NCBI GenBank assembly: GCA_947457445.1
Contig: CANGVO010000034.1
Span: 1 to 8,870 of the forward strand
Reading direction: 5' to 3'
Length of the DNA: 8,870 nucleotides
Source of the DNA: Actinomycetota bacterium
GTDB taxonomy: Bacteria > Actinomycetota > Actinomycetes > Nanopelagicales > Nanopelagicaceae
Shown here: in pieces, positions 1 through 7,739 of the stretch
Numbering within the stretch: the stretch's first letter is position 1
Layout of the letters: each line of letters begins with the position of its first letter
Notes under the pieces: model-generated
The model's database searches: none
What the model saw: only the letters and a program-made list of their open reading frames with translations
What the model was told of the DNA's origin: nothing
Program-made: the position numbers and the translations under genes

Positions 1-494
1 GAACTCCGTTTGTCGGACTCCTCTATGCCGGACTCGCTTTAACCGATCACGGATTGCGAGTCATCGAATTTAATGCGCGCTTTGGTGATCCTGAAACACA
101 AGTATTGATCCCGCGCCTTACAACACCTCTTGCGCAACTTCTTTACAAAGCAGCAACAGATTCGTTAGATGATGTGGCGCTTACTTGGCGCGATGAAAGC
201 GCAGTCACGGTTGTTCTTGCTTCCGAGGGTTATCCTGAATCACCAATGACCGATGGTTCAATTTCAAATATTCCAACAATCGAAAAGACTCAAATTTTTC
301 ACGCCGGAACTTCTCTGACAGCAAATGGATTGGTTTCAAGCGGCGGTCGAGTGATGACGGTTACAGGGTTAGGCGTTGATCTAACCGAGGCCCGTGATCG
401 TGCATATCGCGCAATCTCACAGATTGAACTTTCCGGATCTTTCTATCGCAGCGATATCGCACTCAATGCGTCGGTCGCCGAGAAGGGCAATTAA
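1..494 (+). CDS. purD: Phosphoribosylamine--glycine ligase (GAR synthetase), C-terminal part; 5' end outside window
   Basis: PurD joins phosphoribosylamine to glycine using ATP, giving glycinamide ribonucleotide (GAR), the second step of purine synthesis in the cytoplasm. The frame is open from the left edge (first full codon at nt 3) to a TAA at 492-494, so about 163 residues of a protein usually near 420 are visible. The first residues read PFVGLLYAGLALT, then VIEFNARFGDPETQ (nt 60-101), the hallmark of the ATP-grasp domain of GARS; the E and N of EFN are the expected metal/ATP ligands. The rest matches the C-terminal domain, including the SSGGRVMTVTGLG stretch and the AYRAISQI helix. A TTG at nt 54 could be read as a start, but homology continues upstream of it, so it is internal. 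The stop directly abuts the first possible purB start, indicating one transcript. No frameshift or damage is visible. Confidence 0.96.
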   Translation, partial: TPFVGLLYAGLALTDHGLRVIEFNARFGDPETQVLIPRLTTPLAQLLYKAATDSLDDVALTWRDESAVTVVLASEGYPESPMTDGSISNIPTIEKTQIFHAGTSLTANGLVSSGGRVMTVTGLGVDLTEARDRAYRAISQIELSGSFYRSDIALNASVAEKGN

Positions 495-1916
495 ATGGGG
501 GAGAATAAGCCAGTGAGCGTCCTTGCCGATCGTTATGCATCCACTGCAATGCGCGCCATCTTCGCACCTGAAGAGAAAATAACTGCCGAACGCCGTTTAT
601 GGCTGGCTGTGGCTCGCGCTCAGAACAAACTCGGCCACGCTATCTCTGATTCAGTAATCGCCGATTATGAAAAAGTAATAAATAAAGTTGATTTGGCATC
701 GATTGATTCTCGCGAAAAACGGACTCGCCACGATGTAAAAGCTCGTATCGAAGAATTCAACGCACTTGCTGGCCACGAAGTTATTCATGCGGGGATGACT
801 AGCCGGGATCTGACCGAAAATATTGAAGCGCTACAAATTAAAAATGGTCTAGCAATTGTTCATGACAAAGTAGTTGCCGTTTTAGCGCAGCTGGGTCAGA
901 AAGCAGCGCAGTATTCAGATCAAGCGATCGCTGGACGTTCACATAACGTACCTGCGCAAATCACGACTCTTGGAAAACGTTTTGCATCGGCGGCCGAAGA
1001 GTTGCTATTTGCATACGAACGTTTAGCATCACTGCAAGATCGTTACCCAATGCGCGGCATTAAGGGCCCAGTCGGAACATCCCAAGATTCAATTGATCTA
1101 CTCGGTTCATCAAAGGCACATCAAAACCTGGAAATTGAAATTGCTAATGAACTTGGCTTTAACCGAGTTTTGGATTCAACGGGTCAGATATACCCAAGAT
1201 CATTTGATTACGATGTAGTGACAACTTTGGTGCAATTGGCAGCTAGTCCATCTTCCCTTGCAACTTCAATTCGTTTGATGGCTGGTGCTGAACTTGTTAC
1301 CGAAGGATTTAAGGCTGGCCAAGTTGGTTCATCTGCGATGCCTCACAAGATGAATACTCGATCCTGCGAACGCATTAATGGGCTCAGCGTGATCTTGCGT
1401 GGATATGCATCAATGGTTTCAGAACTTGCTGGTGATCAGTGGAACGAAGGCGATGTATCTTGCAGCGTTGTTCGCCGTGTTGCACTGCCAGATGCTTTCT
1501 ATGCGATTGATGGCTTGCTTGAAACAACCCTTACCGTGCTCAGCGAATTCGGCGCTTTCCCTGCGGTAATTGCTGCAGAACTCGATCGTTATCTACCTTT
1601 CTTAGCAACCACCAAGATCTTGATGGCTTCCGTTAAAGCTGGTGTTGGGCGCGAAGTTGCACACGAAGTAATTAAGGAACATGCCGTTAAAGCAGCGCTG
1701 TTAATGCGCGAAGGCAATGCCAATACTTTGTTGGACTCTCTAGCTAGCGATGATCGCTTGCCCTTAGATCGCGCGGCTTTAGATGCGCTGATTAGCCAAC
1801 CAATTGAATTTACTGGCGATGCTCGCCAACAAATAGCTCGAGTTGTAGATCGCATTGACGCGATTACTTCCGCGCATCCTGCCGCAGCGCAGTACAAACC
1901 TCATTCCATCCGGTGA
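495..1916 (+). CDS. purB: Adenylosuccinate lyase
   Basis: PurB splits fumarate from SAICAR to give AICAR, and from adenylosuccinate to give AMP, so it serves both IMP synthesis and the AMP branch. It belongs to the fumarase/aspartase superfamily and normally forms homotetramers whose active sites are shared between subunits. As written it has 473 residues. Visible motifs are TRHDVKARIEEF (77-88), GMTSRDLTEN (100-109), GRSHNVPAQ with its conserved His (147-155), GPVGTSQD (191-198) and the superfamily signature GSSAMPHKMNTRSCERI (278-294), whose serines lie on the catalytic loop. The later stretch ATTKILMASVKAGVGREVAHE (from about 371) is characteristic of the actinobacterial type. The start is uncertain: ATG 495 touches the purD stop, but GTG 513 gives the N-terminus MSVLADRYAS, closer to the usual family start (467 residues). 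The 3' end overlaps purC by 4 nt (GTGA). Confidence 0.97.
   Translation: MGENKPVSVLADRYASTAMRAIFAPEEKITAERRLWLAVARAQNKLGHAISDSVIADYEKVINKVDLASIDSREKRTRHDVKARIEEFNALAGHEVIHAGMTSRDLTENIEALQIKNGLAIVHDKVVAVLAQLGQKAAQYSDQAIAGRSHNVPAQITTLGKRFASAAEELLFAYERLASLQDRYPMRGIKGPVGTSQDSIDLLGSSKAHQNLEIEIANELGFNRVLDSTGQIYPRSFDYDVVTTLVQLAASPSSLATSIRLMAGAELVTEGFKAGQVGSSAMPHKMNTRSCERINGLSVILRGYASMVSELAGDQWNEGDVSCSVVRRVALPDAFYAIDGLLETTLTVLSEFGAFPAVIAAELDRYLPFLATTKILMASVKAGVGREVAHEVIKEHAVKAALLMREGNANTLLDSLASDDRLPLDRAALDALISQPIEFTGDARQQIARVVDRIDAITSAHPAAAQYKPHSIR
497..503 (+). promoter_or_regulatory. Possible ribosome binding site for an alternative purB start (GTG 513)
   Basis: The purine run GGGGGAG ends 9 nt before GTG 513, a normal Shine-Dalgarno spacing. 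A competing site, AAGGG at 483-487 inside the purD tail, lies 7 nt before ATG 495. Both starts are therefore supported; I lean slightly towards GTG 513 because the protein similarity I recognise begins there. Confidence 0.4.
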
Positions 1917-2794
1917 GCGGCTTCGGCGCAGCTGGCGCTCCGCCAGCACCAACTATTAAAGGTTGGCAACACGTGCGCACGGGAAAAGTTCGAGATCTTT
2001 ACAAGAACGGTTCCGATGAAATCTTGTTAGTTGCTTCAGATCGCATCTCGGCATTTGATTGGGTTCTGCCCACAACGATTCCAAATAAAGGAGCGATTCT
2101 TACTCAATTATCTTTATTCTGGTTTGAACTCCTTGAAGATATTGTTCCAAACCACATCATTAGTGACGATGTCCCAGATGAAGTTGCTGATCGCGCAGTA
2201 ATCGTAAAGCCTCTGGATATGTTTGAAATCGAATGTGTAGCACGCGGTTACCTAACTGGCAGCGGTTTAGCAGAATATAAAAGCAACCAATCAGTATGTG
2301 GGAATTCGCTTCCAGACGGACTCGTAGATGGTTCTCAGTTACCAGAAAATATCTTTACCCCGGCAACCAAGGCAGACGTTGGCGATCACGATATAAATAT
2401 TGATTTCGATCAAGCCGCAAAGATTGTGGGCGCAGAAGAAGCTGCGCAATTACGAGATTTGACGCTTTCACTTTATGAAACTGCTGCAGAGTTTGCCAAA
2501 GGGCGCGGTGTTATCTTGGCTGATACCAAGTTCGAATTCGGCCGCGACGCTAAAGGCGTAATAACACTTGGTGATGAGGCTTTAACGCCTGATTCTTCAC
2601 GTTTCTGGGAGTTATCAAACTGGCAGCCGGGTAGCGCACAGGGCTCATTTGATAAACAATTCGTTAGGGATTTTCTTACACAAAGCGGTTGGGATAAGAA
2701 AAGCCCACCACCAGAATTGCCGGCAGAGATCGTTGAGAAAACTGCTGCGCGATATGAAGAAGCGTATTTTCGGATCACTGGCAGCAAGTTCTAA
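1913..2794 (+). CDS. purC: Phosphoribosylaminoimidazole-succinocarboxamide synthase (SAICAR synthetase)
   Basis: PurC condenses CAIR with L-aspartate using ATP to form SAICAR, the direct substrate of the PurB encoded just upstream. It has 293 residues, normal for the longer actinobacterial and yeast-like form as opposed to the roughly 240-residue form of E. coli. Motifs in order are TGKVRDLY (23-30, nucleotide-binding N-terminal strands), ASDRISAFD (41-49), FEIECVARGYLTGSG (104-118, SAICAR synthetase signature), PATKADVGDHD (150-160), ILADTKFEFG (201-210, metal/nucleotide site), LTPDSSRFW (224-232) and SFDKQFVRDFL (245-255). The start is GTG 1913, overlapping the purB TGA as GTGA. No Shine-Dalgarno sequence is visible in the preceding 20 nt, so translation probably depends on ribosomes terminating at purB. 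The N-terminal MSGFGAAGAPPAP stretch is a low-complexity leader before the conserved fold. Confidence 0.97.
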   Translation: MSGFGAAGAPPAPTIKGWQHVRTGKVRDLYKNGSDEILLVASDRISAFDWVLPTTIPNKGAILTQLSLFWFELLEDIVPNHIISDDVPDEVADRAVIVKPLDMFEIECVARGYLTGSGLAEYKSNQSVCGNSLPDGLVDGSQLPENIFTPATKADVGDHDINIDFDQAAKIVGAEEAAQLRDLTLSLYETAAEFAKGRGVILADTKFEFGRDAKGVITLGDEALTPDSSRFWELSNWQPGSAQGSFDKQFVRDFLTQSGWDKKSPPPELPAEIVEKTAARYEEAYFRITGSKF

Positions 2795-2797
2795 AAC

Positions 2798-2803
2798 AAG
2801 GAG
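2798..2803 (+). promoter_or_regulatory. Strong ribosome binding site for purS
   Basis: AAGGAG lies 6 nt before ATG 2810 in a 15-nt A-rich gap between purC and purS. It is the best Shine-Dalgarno match inside the pur block; purC, purQ and purL have weak or no matches. Confidence 0.85.
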
Positions 2804-2809
2804 ATAAAA

Positions 2810-3055
2810 ATGGCAAAGATCGTGGTTGATGTAATGCTTAAGCCAGAAATTCTGGACCCGCAAGGCGTTGCAGTCTCTGCTGCTCTACCCCGTCTAGGTT
2901 TTAACTTTGCCAAGAGTGTGCGCCAAGGAAAGCGCTTTGAGATCGAAGTAGAAGGTGAACCAACACCTGTACAGCTTGCCGAAGTTGAAAAGGCAGCTGA
3001 AACACTTCTTGCAAATCCAGTTATCGAGACGTTTACTGTGAGAGTTGAGAAGTAA
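2810..3055 (+). CDS. purS: Phosphoribosylformylglycinamidine synthase subunit PurS
   Basis: PurS is the small structural subunit of the three-part FGAM synthase found in Gram-positive bacteria and archaea. Studies of the Bacillus and Thermotoga complexes show a PurS dimer bridging PurL and PurQ, needed for ammonia to pass from the glutaminase to the synthase site. This copy has 81 residues, the usual size. Features are the opening strand KIVVDVMLKP, the DPQG turn (17-20), the GFNFAKSVRQGKRFEIEVEG region (from about 30) and the C-terminal strand NPVIETFTVRVE. It starts at ATG 2810 behind a strong ribosome binding site, and its TAA (3053-3055) directly touches the purQ ATG. Its position before purQ and purL, its two partners, agrees with the call. 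Confidence 0.96.
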   Translation: MAKIVVDVMLKPEILDPQGVAVSAALPRLGFNFAKSVRQGKRFEIEVEGEPTPVQLAEVEKAAETLLANPVIETFTVRVEK

Positions 3056-3724
3056 ATGAAAGTAGGCGTTGTAACTTTCCCGGGCACTCTCGATGATCGA
3101 GATGCTGCGCGTGCTGCAACAAATGCGGGCACCACTTCTATTTCACTTTGGCACGGAGACGCTGACCTCAAAGGTGTAGACGCGGTGATTTTGCCGGGTG
3201 GTTTTTCCTACGGAGACTATCTACGCTGTGGAGCGATTTCACGTTTTGCGCCAGTCATGGAAAAGATTATCGACGCCGCAAATGGCGGAATGCCTGTTCT
3301 AGGAATTTGCAATGGGTTCCAAGTTCTGTGTGAAGCTCACTTACTGCCAGGTGCTCTAACACGTAATCATGAACTTCACTTCTTATGCCGCGATCAAAAA
3401 TTAGAGATTACAAATAACAAAACTTCTTGGACAACTTCTTTTTCGATGGGTCAAGAAGTTGTGATTCCACTAAAAAATGGCGAAGGCTCATTTCAATGCG
3501 ACGATGCAACTCTTGCAACGCTTGAAGGAGAAGGGCGCGTAATTGCAAGATATGTGGGCGAAAACCCCAATGGATCACGCAATAAAATAGCTGGAATTAC
3601 CAATGAGCGAGGAAACGTAGTTGGTTTAATGCCGCATCCAGAGCACGCGATTGACACTTTGACTGGTCCAACGGCTGACGGTCTGGGATTCTTCACATCA
3701 GTATTGAAAGCGTTGGTTAAATAA
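3056..3724 (+). CDS. purQ: Phosphoribosylformylglycinamidine synthase subunit PurQ (glutaminase)
   Basis: PurQ is the class I (triad) glutamine amidotransferase subunit of FGAM synthase. It hydrolyses glutamine and passes ammonia to PurL. It has 222 residues, typical of the stand-alone PurQ. Features are the N-terminal strand [11 protein letters not shown], the oxyanion-hole region [14 protein letters not shown] (47-60), the nucleophile elbow GICNGFQ with catalytic Cys85 (83-89), and MPHPEHA (192-198) with catalytic His194 and Glu196, so the triad is complete. The start ATG 3056 directly follows the purS stop; a weak GAGAAG (3047-3052) sits too close, only 3 nt away, so coupling to purS is likely. 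The stop overlaps the purL start by one base (TAATG). Confidence 0.97.
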   Translation: MKVGVVTFPGTLDDRDAARAATNAGTTSISLWHGDADLKGVDAVILPGGFSYGDYLRCGAISRFAPVMEKIIDAANGGMPVLGICNGFQVLCEAHLLPGALTRNHELHFLCRDQKLEITNNKTSWTTSFSMGQEVVIPLKNGEGSFQCDDATLATLEGEGRVIARYVGENPNGSRNKIAGITNERGNVVGLMPHPEHAIDTLTGPTADGLGFFTSVLKALVK

Positions 3725-5955
3725 TGGCGTTAGATACTGTCTCAATTGCTCAAAACAATCCAGATACATCTCAGCCATTTGCTGAACTTGGTCTAAAGCC
3801 TGACGAGTATGCACGCATCAAAGAAATTTTGGGACGCCGCCCGACTTCGTCAGAACTGGCTATGTATTCCGTGATGTGGTCAGAACACTGTTCCTATAAA
3901 TCATCAAAAGTGCACTTAAAACAATTTGGTGAAAAGGCAGTTAAAACCGATGCACTTCTCGTTGGCATTGGTGAGAATGCTGGCGTTGTTGATGTGGGAC
4001 AGGGATATGCCGTTACATTCAAAATTGAATCCCACAACCACCCATCATTTGTTGAGCCCTATCAAGGAGCGGCAACTGGCGTTGGTGGAATCGTTCGCGA
4101 TATTTTGACAATGGGTGCACGTCCAATTGCCGTGATGGATCCGTTGCGTTTTGGTCCGGCCGATGCCGCAGATACTCGTCGCGTTCTACCCGGAATAATC
4201 GCTGGCGTTGGCGGATACGGAAACTGTTTGGGTTTACCAAATATTGGTGGCGAAGTTGTTTTCGACGAAACTTATATTGGCAACCCACTTGTAAACGCCC
4301 TCTGCGTTGGCGTTATGAAACATAGCGATATAAAACTTGCCAAAGCAGCGGGTGCTGGAAATCTGGTTGTTTTGTACGGAGCCAAAACCGGTGGCGATGG
4401 TATTGGTGGAGTATCTGTTCTGGCATCAGAAACATTTGAATCATCCGGTCCTGCTAAACGTCCCGCTGTACAAGTAGGAGACCCATTTGTCGAGAAAGTT
4501 TTGATCGAGTGTTCACTAGAGATATTCGCTGAAGATTTGGTTGTGGGCATCCAAGACCTTGGCGGGGCAGGCTTATCTTGCGCGACCAGCGAGCTGGCAT
4601 CCGGTGGAAGTGGAGGAATGAAGGTCGAATTGGACCGAGTTCCGCTTCGCGATGCCACGTTGTCGCCAGAAGAAATCTTAATGTCGGAATCACAAGAAAG
4701 AATGTGCGCAATTGTGGAACCGAAAAATATTGCGCGCTTCTTGGAAATTTGCAAGAAGTGGGATGTCACCGTAACCGTGATTGGTGAAGTTACTGATGGC
4801 GAACGACTTGAAATCACATGGCACGGAGATTTAATCGTTGATGTTCCACCGCGTACGGTTGCACATGATGGGCCGGTCTATAACCGTCCATTAGCAAAGC
4901 CAGAATATGTAGATCGCGTAAATGCCGAAACAGTGTCTGTTCCACGCCCAAAGACAGCCGATGAAATAAAGGCGACAGTTCTGAAATTAGCAGCAACACC
5001 AAACTTGGCTGATAAATCTTGGGTGACATCTCAATACGACCGTTATGTTCAAGGAAACACAATTCAATCGCAACCTGATGATTCTGGAATGGTAAGGATC
5101 GATGAAAAGACACATCTGGGTGTTGCGGTAGCAACAGATGCAAACGCTAACTGGTCATACCTAAATCCTTACGAAGGTGCAAAATTGGCTCTGGCCGAAG
5201 CTGCGCGCAATATTGCAACTGCTGGTGCTAAACCTCTTGCAGTCACTAACTGTTTAAATTTTGGTTCACCTGAAGATCCAGGTGTTATGTGGCAGTTTGC
5301 GGAATCAGTTAGGGGATTGGCAGATGGCTGTTTAGAGATGGGCTTGCCAGTAACTGGTGGAAATGTTTCGTTCTACAATCAAACTGGCGCCGTTGCAATT
5401 TTGCCGACCCCAGTAATCGGCGTACTTGGTGTTATAGACGATGTGCGAACAAGAACGCCAATGAGTTTTGATCGCGCGGGATTGGATCTTTATCTACTCG
5501 GTGAAACTGCTGACGATATTGCAGGCAGCGAATGGGCATACATGCATGGACAACGTGGGGGATCTGCTCCGGTGGCTGATTTGCAGCGTGAAATGCGTCT
5601 AATTGAACTGCTTGTTGCTGGCAGAACATCAAAGATTTTTACCGCTGCCCACGATTTAAGCCAAGGTGGACTAAGCGCTTCGCTAACTGAAATGGTTCTG
5701 CGTTATCACGTGGGAGCAGATATCAAAGTCGAAAATGTAGAAATTGCATTGATATCAGAAACGCCCGGTCGTGTCATTGTCGCAATTGAACCAGTCGTGA
5801 AAGAACAACTTTTAGCGCTGGCAAAAAAGCATGAAATCGTGATTACCAGACTTGGAACTACAGGTGGGCAGGACCTTGTAATCAACGGCGCAATAATTCC
5901 TTTAGAGGAATTACGTAAAGCTCATTCCGAAACTTTTCCGAAACTTTTTGGATAA
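3724..5955 (+). CDS. purL: Phosphoribosylformylglycinamidine synthase subunit PurL (small-type synthase)
   Basis: PurL is the synthase subunit that converts FGAR to FGAM using ATP and ammonia delivered from PurQ. At 743 residues it matches the small PurL that requires PurS and PurQ, not the roughly 1,300-residue fused form of E. coli. It is a tandem of two PurM-like halves. In the first are [15 protein letters not shown] with its conserved His (48-62), IESHNHPS (101-108, ATP/metal site), [13 protein letters not shown] (115-127), GGDGIGGVS (223-231) and [14 protein letters not shown] (277-290). In the second are VATDANANW (469-477), the [17 protein letters not shown] stretch (481-497), LNFGSPEDP (511-519), [12 protein letters not shown] (543-554) and [16 protein letters not shown] (641-656). 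The start forms TAATG with the purQ stop and no good Shine-Dalgarno is seen, so translation is probably coupled. No motif is missing. Confidence 0.97.
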   Translation: MALDTVSIAQNNPDTSQPFAELGLKPDEYARIKEILGRRPTSSELAMYSVMWSEHCSYKSSKVHLKQFGEKAVKTDALLVGIGENAGVVDVGQGYAVTFKIESHNHPSFVEPYQGAATGVGGIVRDILTMGARPIAVMDPLRFGPADAADTRRVLPGIIAGVGGYGNCLGLPNIGGEVVFDETYIGNPLVNALCVGVMKHSDIKLAKAAGAGNLVVLYGAKTGGDGIGGVSVLASETFESSGPAKRPAVQVGDPFVEKVLIECSLEIFAEDLVVGIQDLGGAGLSCATSELASGGSGGMKVELDRVPLRDATLSPEEILMSESQERMCAIVEPKNIARFLEICKKWDVTVTVIGEVTDGERLEITWHGDLIVDVPPRTVAHDGPVYNRPLAKPEYVDRVNAETVSVPRPKTADEIKATVLKLAATPNLADKSWVTSQYDRYVQGNTIQSQPDDSGMVRIDEKTHLGVAVATDANANWSYLNPYEGAKLALAEAARNIATAGAKPLAVTNCLNFGSPEDPGVMWQFAESVRGLADGCLEMGLPVTGGNVSFYNQTGAVAILPTPVIGVLGVIDDVRTRTPMSFDRAGLDLYLLGETADDIAGSEWAYMHGQRGGSAPVADLQREMRLIELLVAGRTSKIFTAAHDLSQGGLSASLTEMVLRYHVGADIKVENVEIALISETPGRVIVAIEPVVKEQLLALAKKHEIVITRLGTTGGQDLVINGAIIPLEELRKAHSETFPKLFG

Positions 5956-5958
5956 CAA

Positions 5959-6255
5959 ATGCGCGATCCTGAGATCCTAGAGGCAGTAAAGCAAACCCTT
6001 GCTGCGCTTGTTGAAAGTTCGCCAGGACGTGCTATTGAAGTTCGTATTCCACCCTACGCCGCCGTGCAATGTGGCGATGGTCCGACTCATACTCGCGGTA
6101 CACCCGCGAATGTGATCGAGATGGATGCGCAAACTTGGCTGGAGCTAGCAAACGGTGATCGTACTTGGGCTGAAGCCATGGCGCAGGGACTCATTAGCGC
6201 TTCAGGTGCGCGTGCAGATTTAACAGAACTTTTGCCGATTAGGATTAAGCCATGA
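5959..6255 (+). CDS. Short SCP-like (sterol carrier family) protein of unknown role, between purL and purF
   Basis: This 98-residue protein resembles the actinobacterial 'sterol carrier family' or bacterial SCP-ortholog group (I believe the SCP_3 type). Recognisable parts are RAIEVRIPPYAAVQ (24-37), GPTHTRGTPANVIE (41-54), the TWLELANGDRTWAEAMAQG stretch (58-76) and the tail ISASGARADLTELLPI (79-94). The order of a strand, a GxxHTRGTPxNVxE segment, a W-L-x-L-A-x-G helix and SGxRADL matches homologs I recall. In Streptomyces the same locus encodes a longer protein with an extra N-terminal DinB/maleylpyruvate-isomerase-like domain; that domain is absent here. No signal peptide, membrane segment or catalytic motif is visible, so it is probably cytosolic. 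It begins 3 nt after the purL stop and overlaps purF as ATGA, so it is made with the purine enzymes. Its function is unknown; a ligand-binding or accessory role in purine synthesis is only a guess from position. Confidence 0.85.
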   Translation: MRDPEILEAVKQTLAALVESSPGRAIEVRIPPYAAVQCGDGPTHTRGTPANVIEMDAQTWLELANGDRTWAEAMAQGLISASGARADLTELLPIRIKP

Positions 6256-7739
6256 CGCGCCGCCCCGATGGTTTACTCAACCACAACGTCTTAGATGATG
6301 ACAAAGCGCCGCAGGATGCATGCGGAGTATTTGGTGTTTGGGCGCCAAAAGAAGAAGTTGCAAAGTTAACTTTTTACGGACTTTATGCTCTGCAACATCG
6401 CGGACAAGAATCAGCAGGTATTGCGGCGAGTGATGGCGAAAGAATCTTGATCTATAAAGATATGGGATTAGTTTCTCAAGTTTTCACCGAAACAGATCTA
6501 GCCAGCTTGACTGGCGATTTAGCAATTGGTCACTGTCGATATAGCACCACAGGATCGAGCACTTGGGTAAATGCTCAACCAACGCTAAGACCCACTAAAT
6601 ACGGGACTTTAGCCCTGGCTCACAATGGCAATCTCACAAACACTGGTGATCTAGCCGAGATGGTGCAGAAACTCGAAGGTGATTCTCCAAAGAACGGCCG
6701 AGGCGCAACAACTGATACCGAAATCATGACTGCCCTAATAGGTTTGCAAGATGAGAAAAATGTTGAAGCGAGTGCCATCGCAGTTCTGCCAAAACTAGAA
6801 GGCGCATTCTCACTCGTGTTTATGGATGAAAAGACTTTGTACGCAGCTCGCGATCGTCACGGCGTTCGCCCACTTGTCATCGGAAAACTTGATCGCGGCT
6901 GGGTGGTTGCATCGGAGACTGCAGCGTTGGACATTGTCGGTGCCGCGTTTGTTCGCGAAGTTGAACCCGGTGAATTTTTGGCAATTAATGAAGAAGGAAT
7001 TCGTTCGCAAATGTGGGCGAAACCTGATCCTAAGGGCTGCATCTTTGAATATGTTTATTTAGCGCGACCAGATACAACAATTGCTGGACAAGGTGTTCAC
7101 GCAACTCGGGTACGAATTGGAAAACGTTTAGCGATTGAATCACCCGTGGAAGCAGATCTTGTTATTCCAGTTCCAGAATCAGGTACACCTGCGGCGATTG
7201 GTTATGCACAACAATCAGGAATTTCTTATGGTCTTGGATTAGTGAAAAATTCGTACGTTGGTCGAACATTTATTCAACCATCACAAACGATTCGTCAACT
7301 AGGTATTCGCTTAAAGTTAAATCCACTTCGCGAAATAATTGAAGGCAAGCGCATAATCGTCGTGGATGATTCAATCGTGCGTGGAAATACACAACGCGCC
7401 ATTGTTCGAATGCTGCGTGAAGCAGGTGCCCGCGAGATTCACGTACGGATTTCAAGTCCTCCGGTCGAGTGGCCTTGTTACTACGGAATCGATTTTGCTT
7501 CGCGCGCCGAATTAATTGCGAGCGGCCTCGAAGTTGAAGAAATCCGCCGCTCTATCGGCGCAGATTCACTCAGTTATGTGTCGATGGAAGGCTTAATCGC
7601 AGCTACAACAATTGCTGAAAATAAGCTCTGCACCGCTTGTTTTACGGGCACTTATCCAATTTCCGTGCCCTCGGATATGTCAGAAGGCAAGATGCGCTTG
7701 GAAATTACTGAAAAGGTAAATAGCCATGAGCACATATAA
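6252..7739 (+). CDS. purF: Amidophosphoribosyltransferase (glutamine PRPP amidotransferase)
   Basis: PurF catalyses the first committed step: PRPP plus glutamine gives phosphoribosylamine. It has 495 residues. The N-terminal Ntn glutaminase has its nucleophile at Cys24 (QDACGVFGVWAP), so the first 23 residues should be a self-cleaved propeptide, as in Bacillus PurF. Other glutaminase motifs are YALQHRGQESAGI (45-57), GHCRYSTTG (93-101), AHNGNLTN (123-130) and RDRHGVRPL (200-208). The phosphoribosyltransferase part has GLVKNSYVGRTFIQP (329-343) and the PRPP loop IIVVDDSIVRGNT (368-380). Cys263, Cys409, Cys460 and Cys463 (LCTACFTG) fall where the four ligands of the Bacillus 4Fe-4S cluster lie. 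ATG 6252 overlaps the preceding stop, with AGGA at 6241-6244 as a plausible ribosome binding site. The 3' end overlaps purM by 14 nt. PurF of this type is usually inhibited by AMP and GMP. Confidence 0.98.
   Translation: MTRRPDGLLNHNVLDDDKAPQDACGVFGVWAPKEEVAKLTFYGLYALQHRGQESAGIAASDGERILIYKDMGLVSQVFTETDLASLTGDLAIGHCRYSTTGSSTWVNAQPTLRPTKYGTLALAHNGNLTNTGDLAEMVQKLEGDSPKNGRGATTDTEIMTALIGLQDEKNVEASAIAVLPKLEGAFSLVFMDEKTLYAARDRHGVRPLVIGKLDRGWVVASETAALDIVGAAFVREVEPGEFLAINEEGIRSQMWAKPDPKGCIFEYVYLARPDTTIAGQGVHATRVRIGKRLAIESPVEADLVIPVPESGTPAAIGYAQQSGISYGLGLVKNSYVGRTFIQPSQTIRQLGIRLKLNPLREIIEGKRIIVVDDSIVRGNTQRAIVRMLREAGAREIHVRISSPPVEWPCYYGIDFASRAELIASGLEVEEIRRSIGADSLSYVSMEGLIAATTIAENKLCTACFTGTYPISVPSDMSEGKMRLEITEKVNSHEHI
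7711..7716 (+). promoter_or_regulatory. Ribosome binding site for purM inside the purF 3' end
   Basis: AAAAGG lies 9 nt before ATG 7726, within the last purF codons. It supports the purM start that makes the 14-nt overlap with purF, instead of a later internal start. Confidence 0.6.

Noticed and set aside
54..494. Possible separate gene starting at TTG 54
   Set aside because: The same frame is open to the left edge and encodes PurD-like residues (PFVGLLYAGLALT) upstream, so TTG 54 is an internal leucine codon of purD.
2795..2809. Possible internal promoter before purS
   Set aside because: The gap is 15 nt and is filled by the ribosome binding site. I saw no convincing -35/-10 pair in the purC tail upstream.
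4272..4817. 181-codon open frame on the minus strand within purL
   Set aside because: It lies wholly opposite the strongly conserved purL coding sequence, is rich in Ser/Pro/Thr with no recognisable family, and is explained as a shadow frame. The same applies to the shorter minus-strand frames at 1589-1897, 2473-2787, 2791-3171, 4814-5143 and 8403-8699.
6826..7062. 78-codon + strand open frame inside purF
   Set aside because: It overlaps conserved purF motifs (the RDRHGVRPL region) in another frame and resembles no protein I know. The + frames at 3926-4108 and 4578-4787 inside purL are rejected for the same reason.
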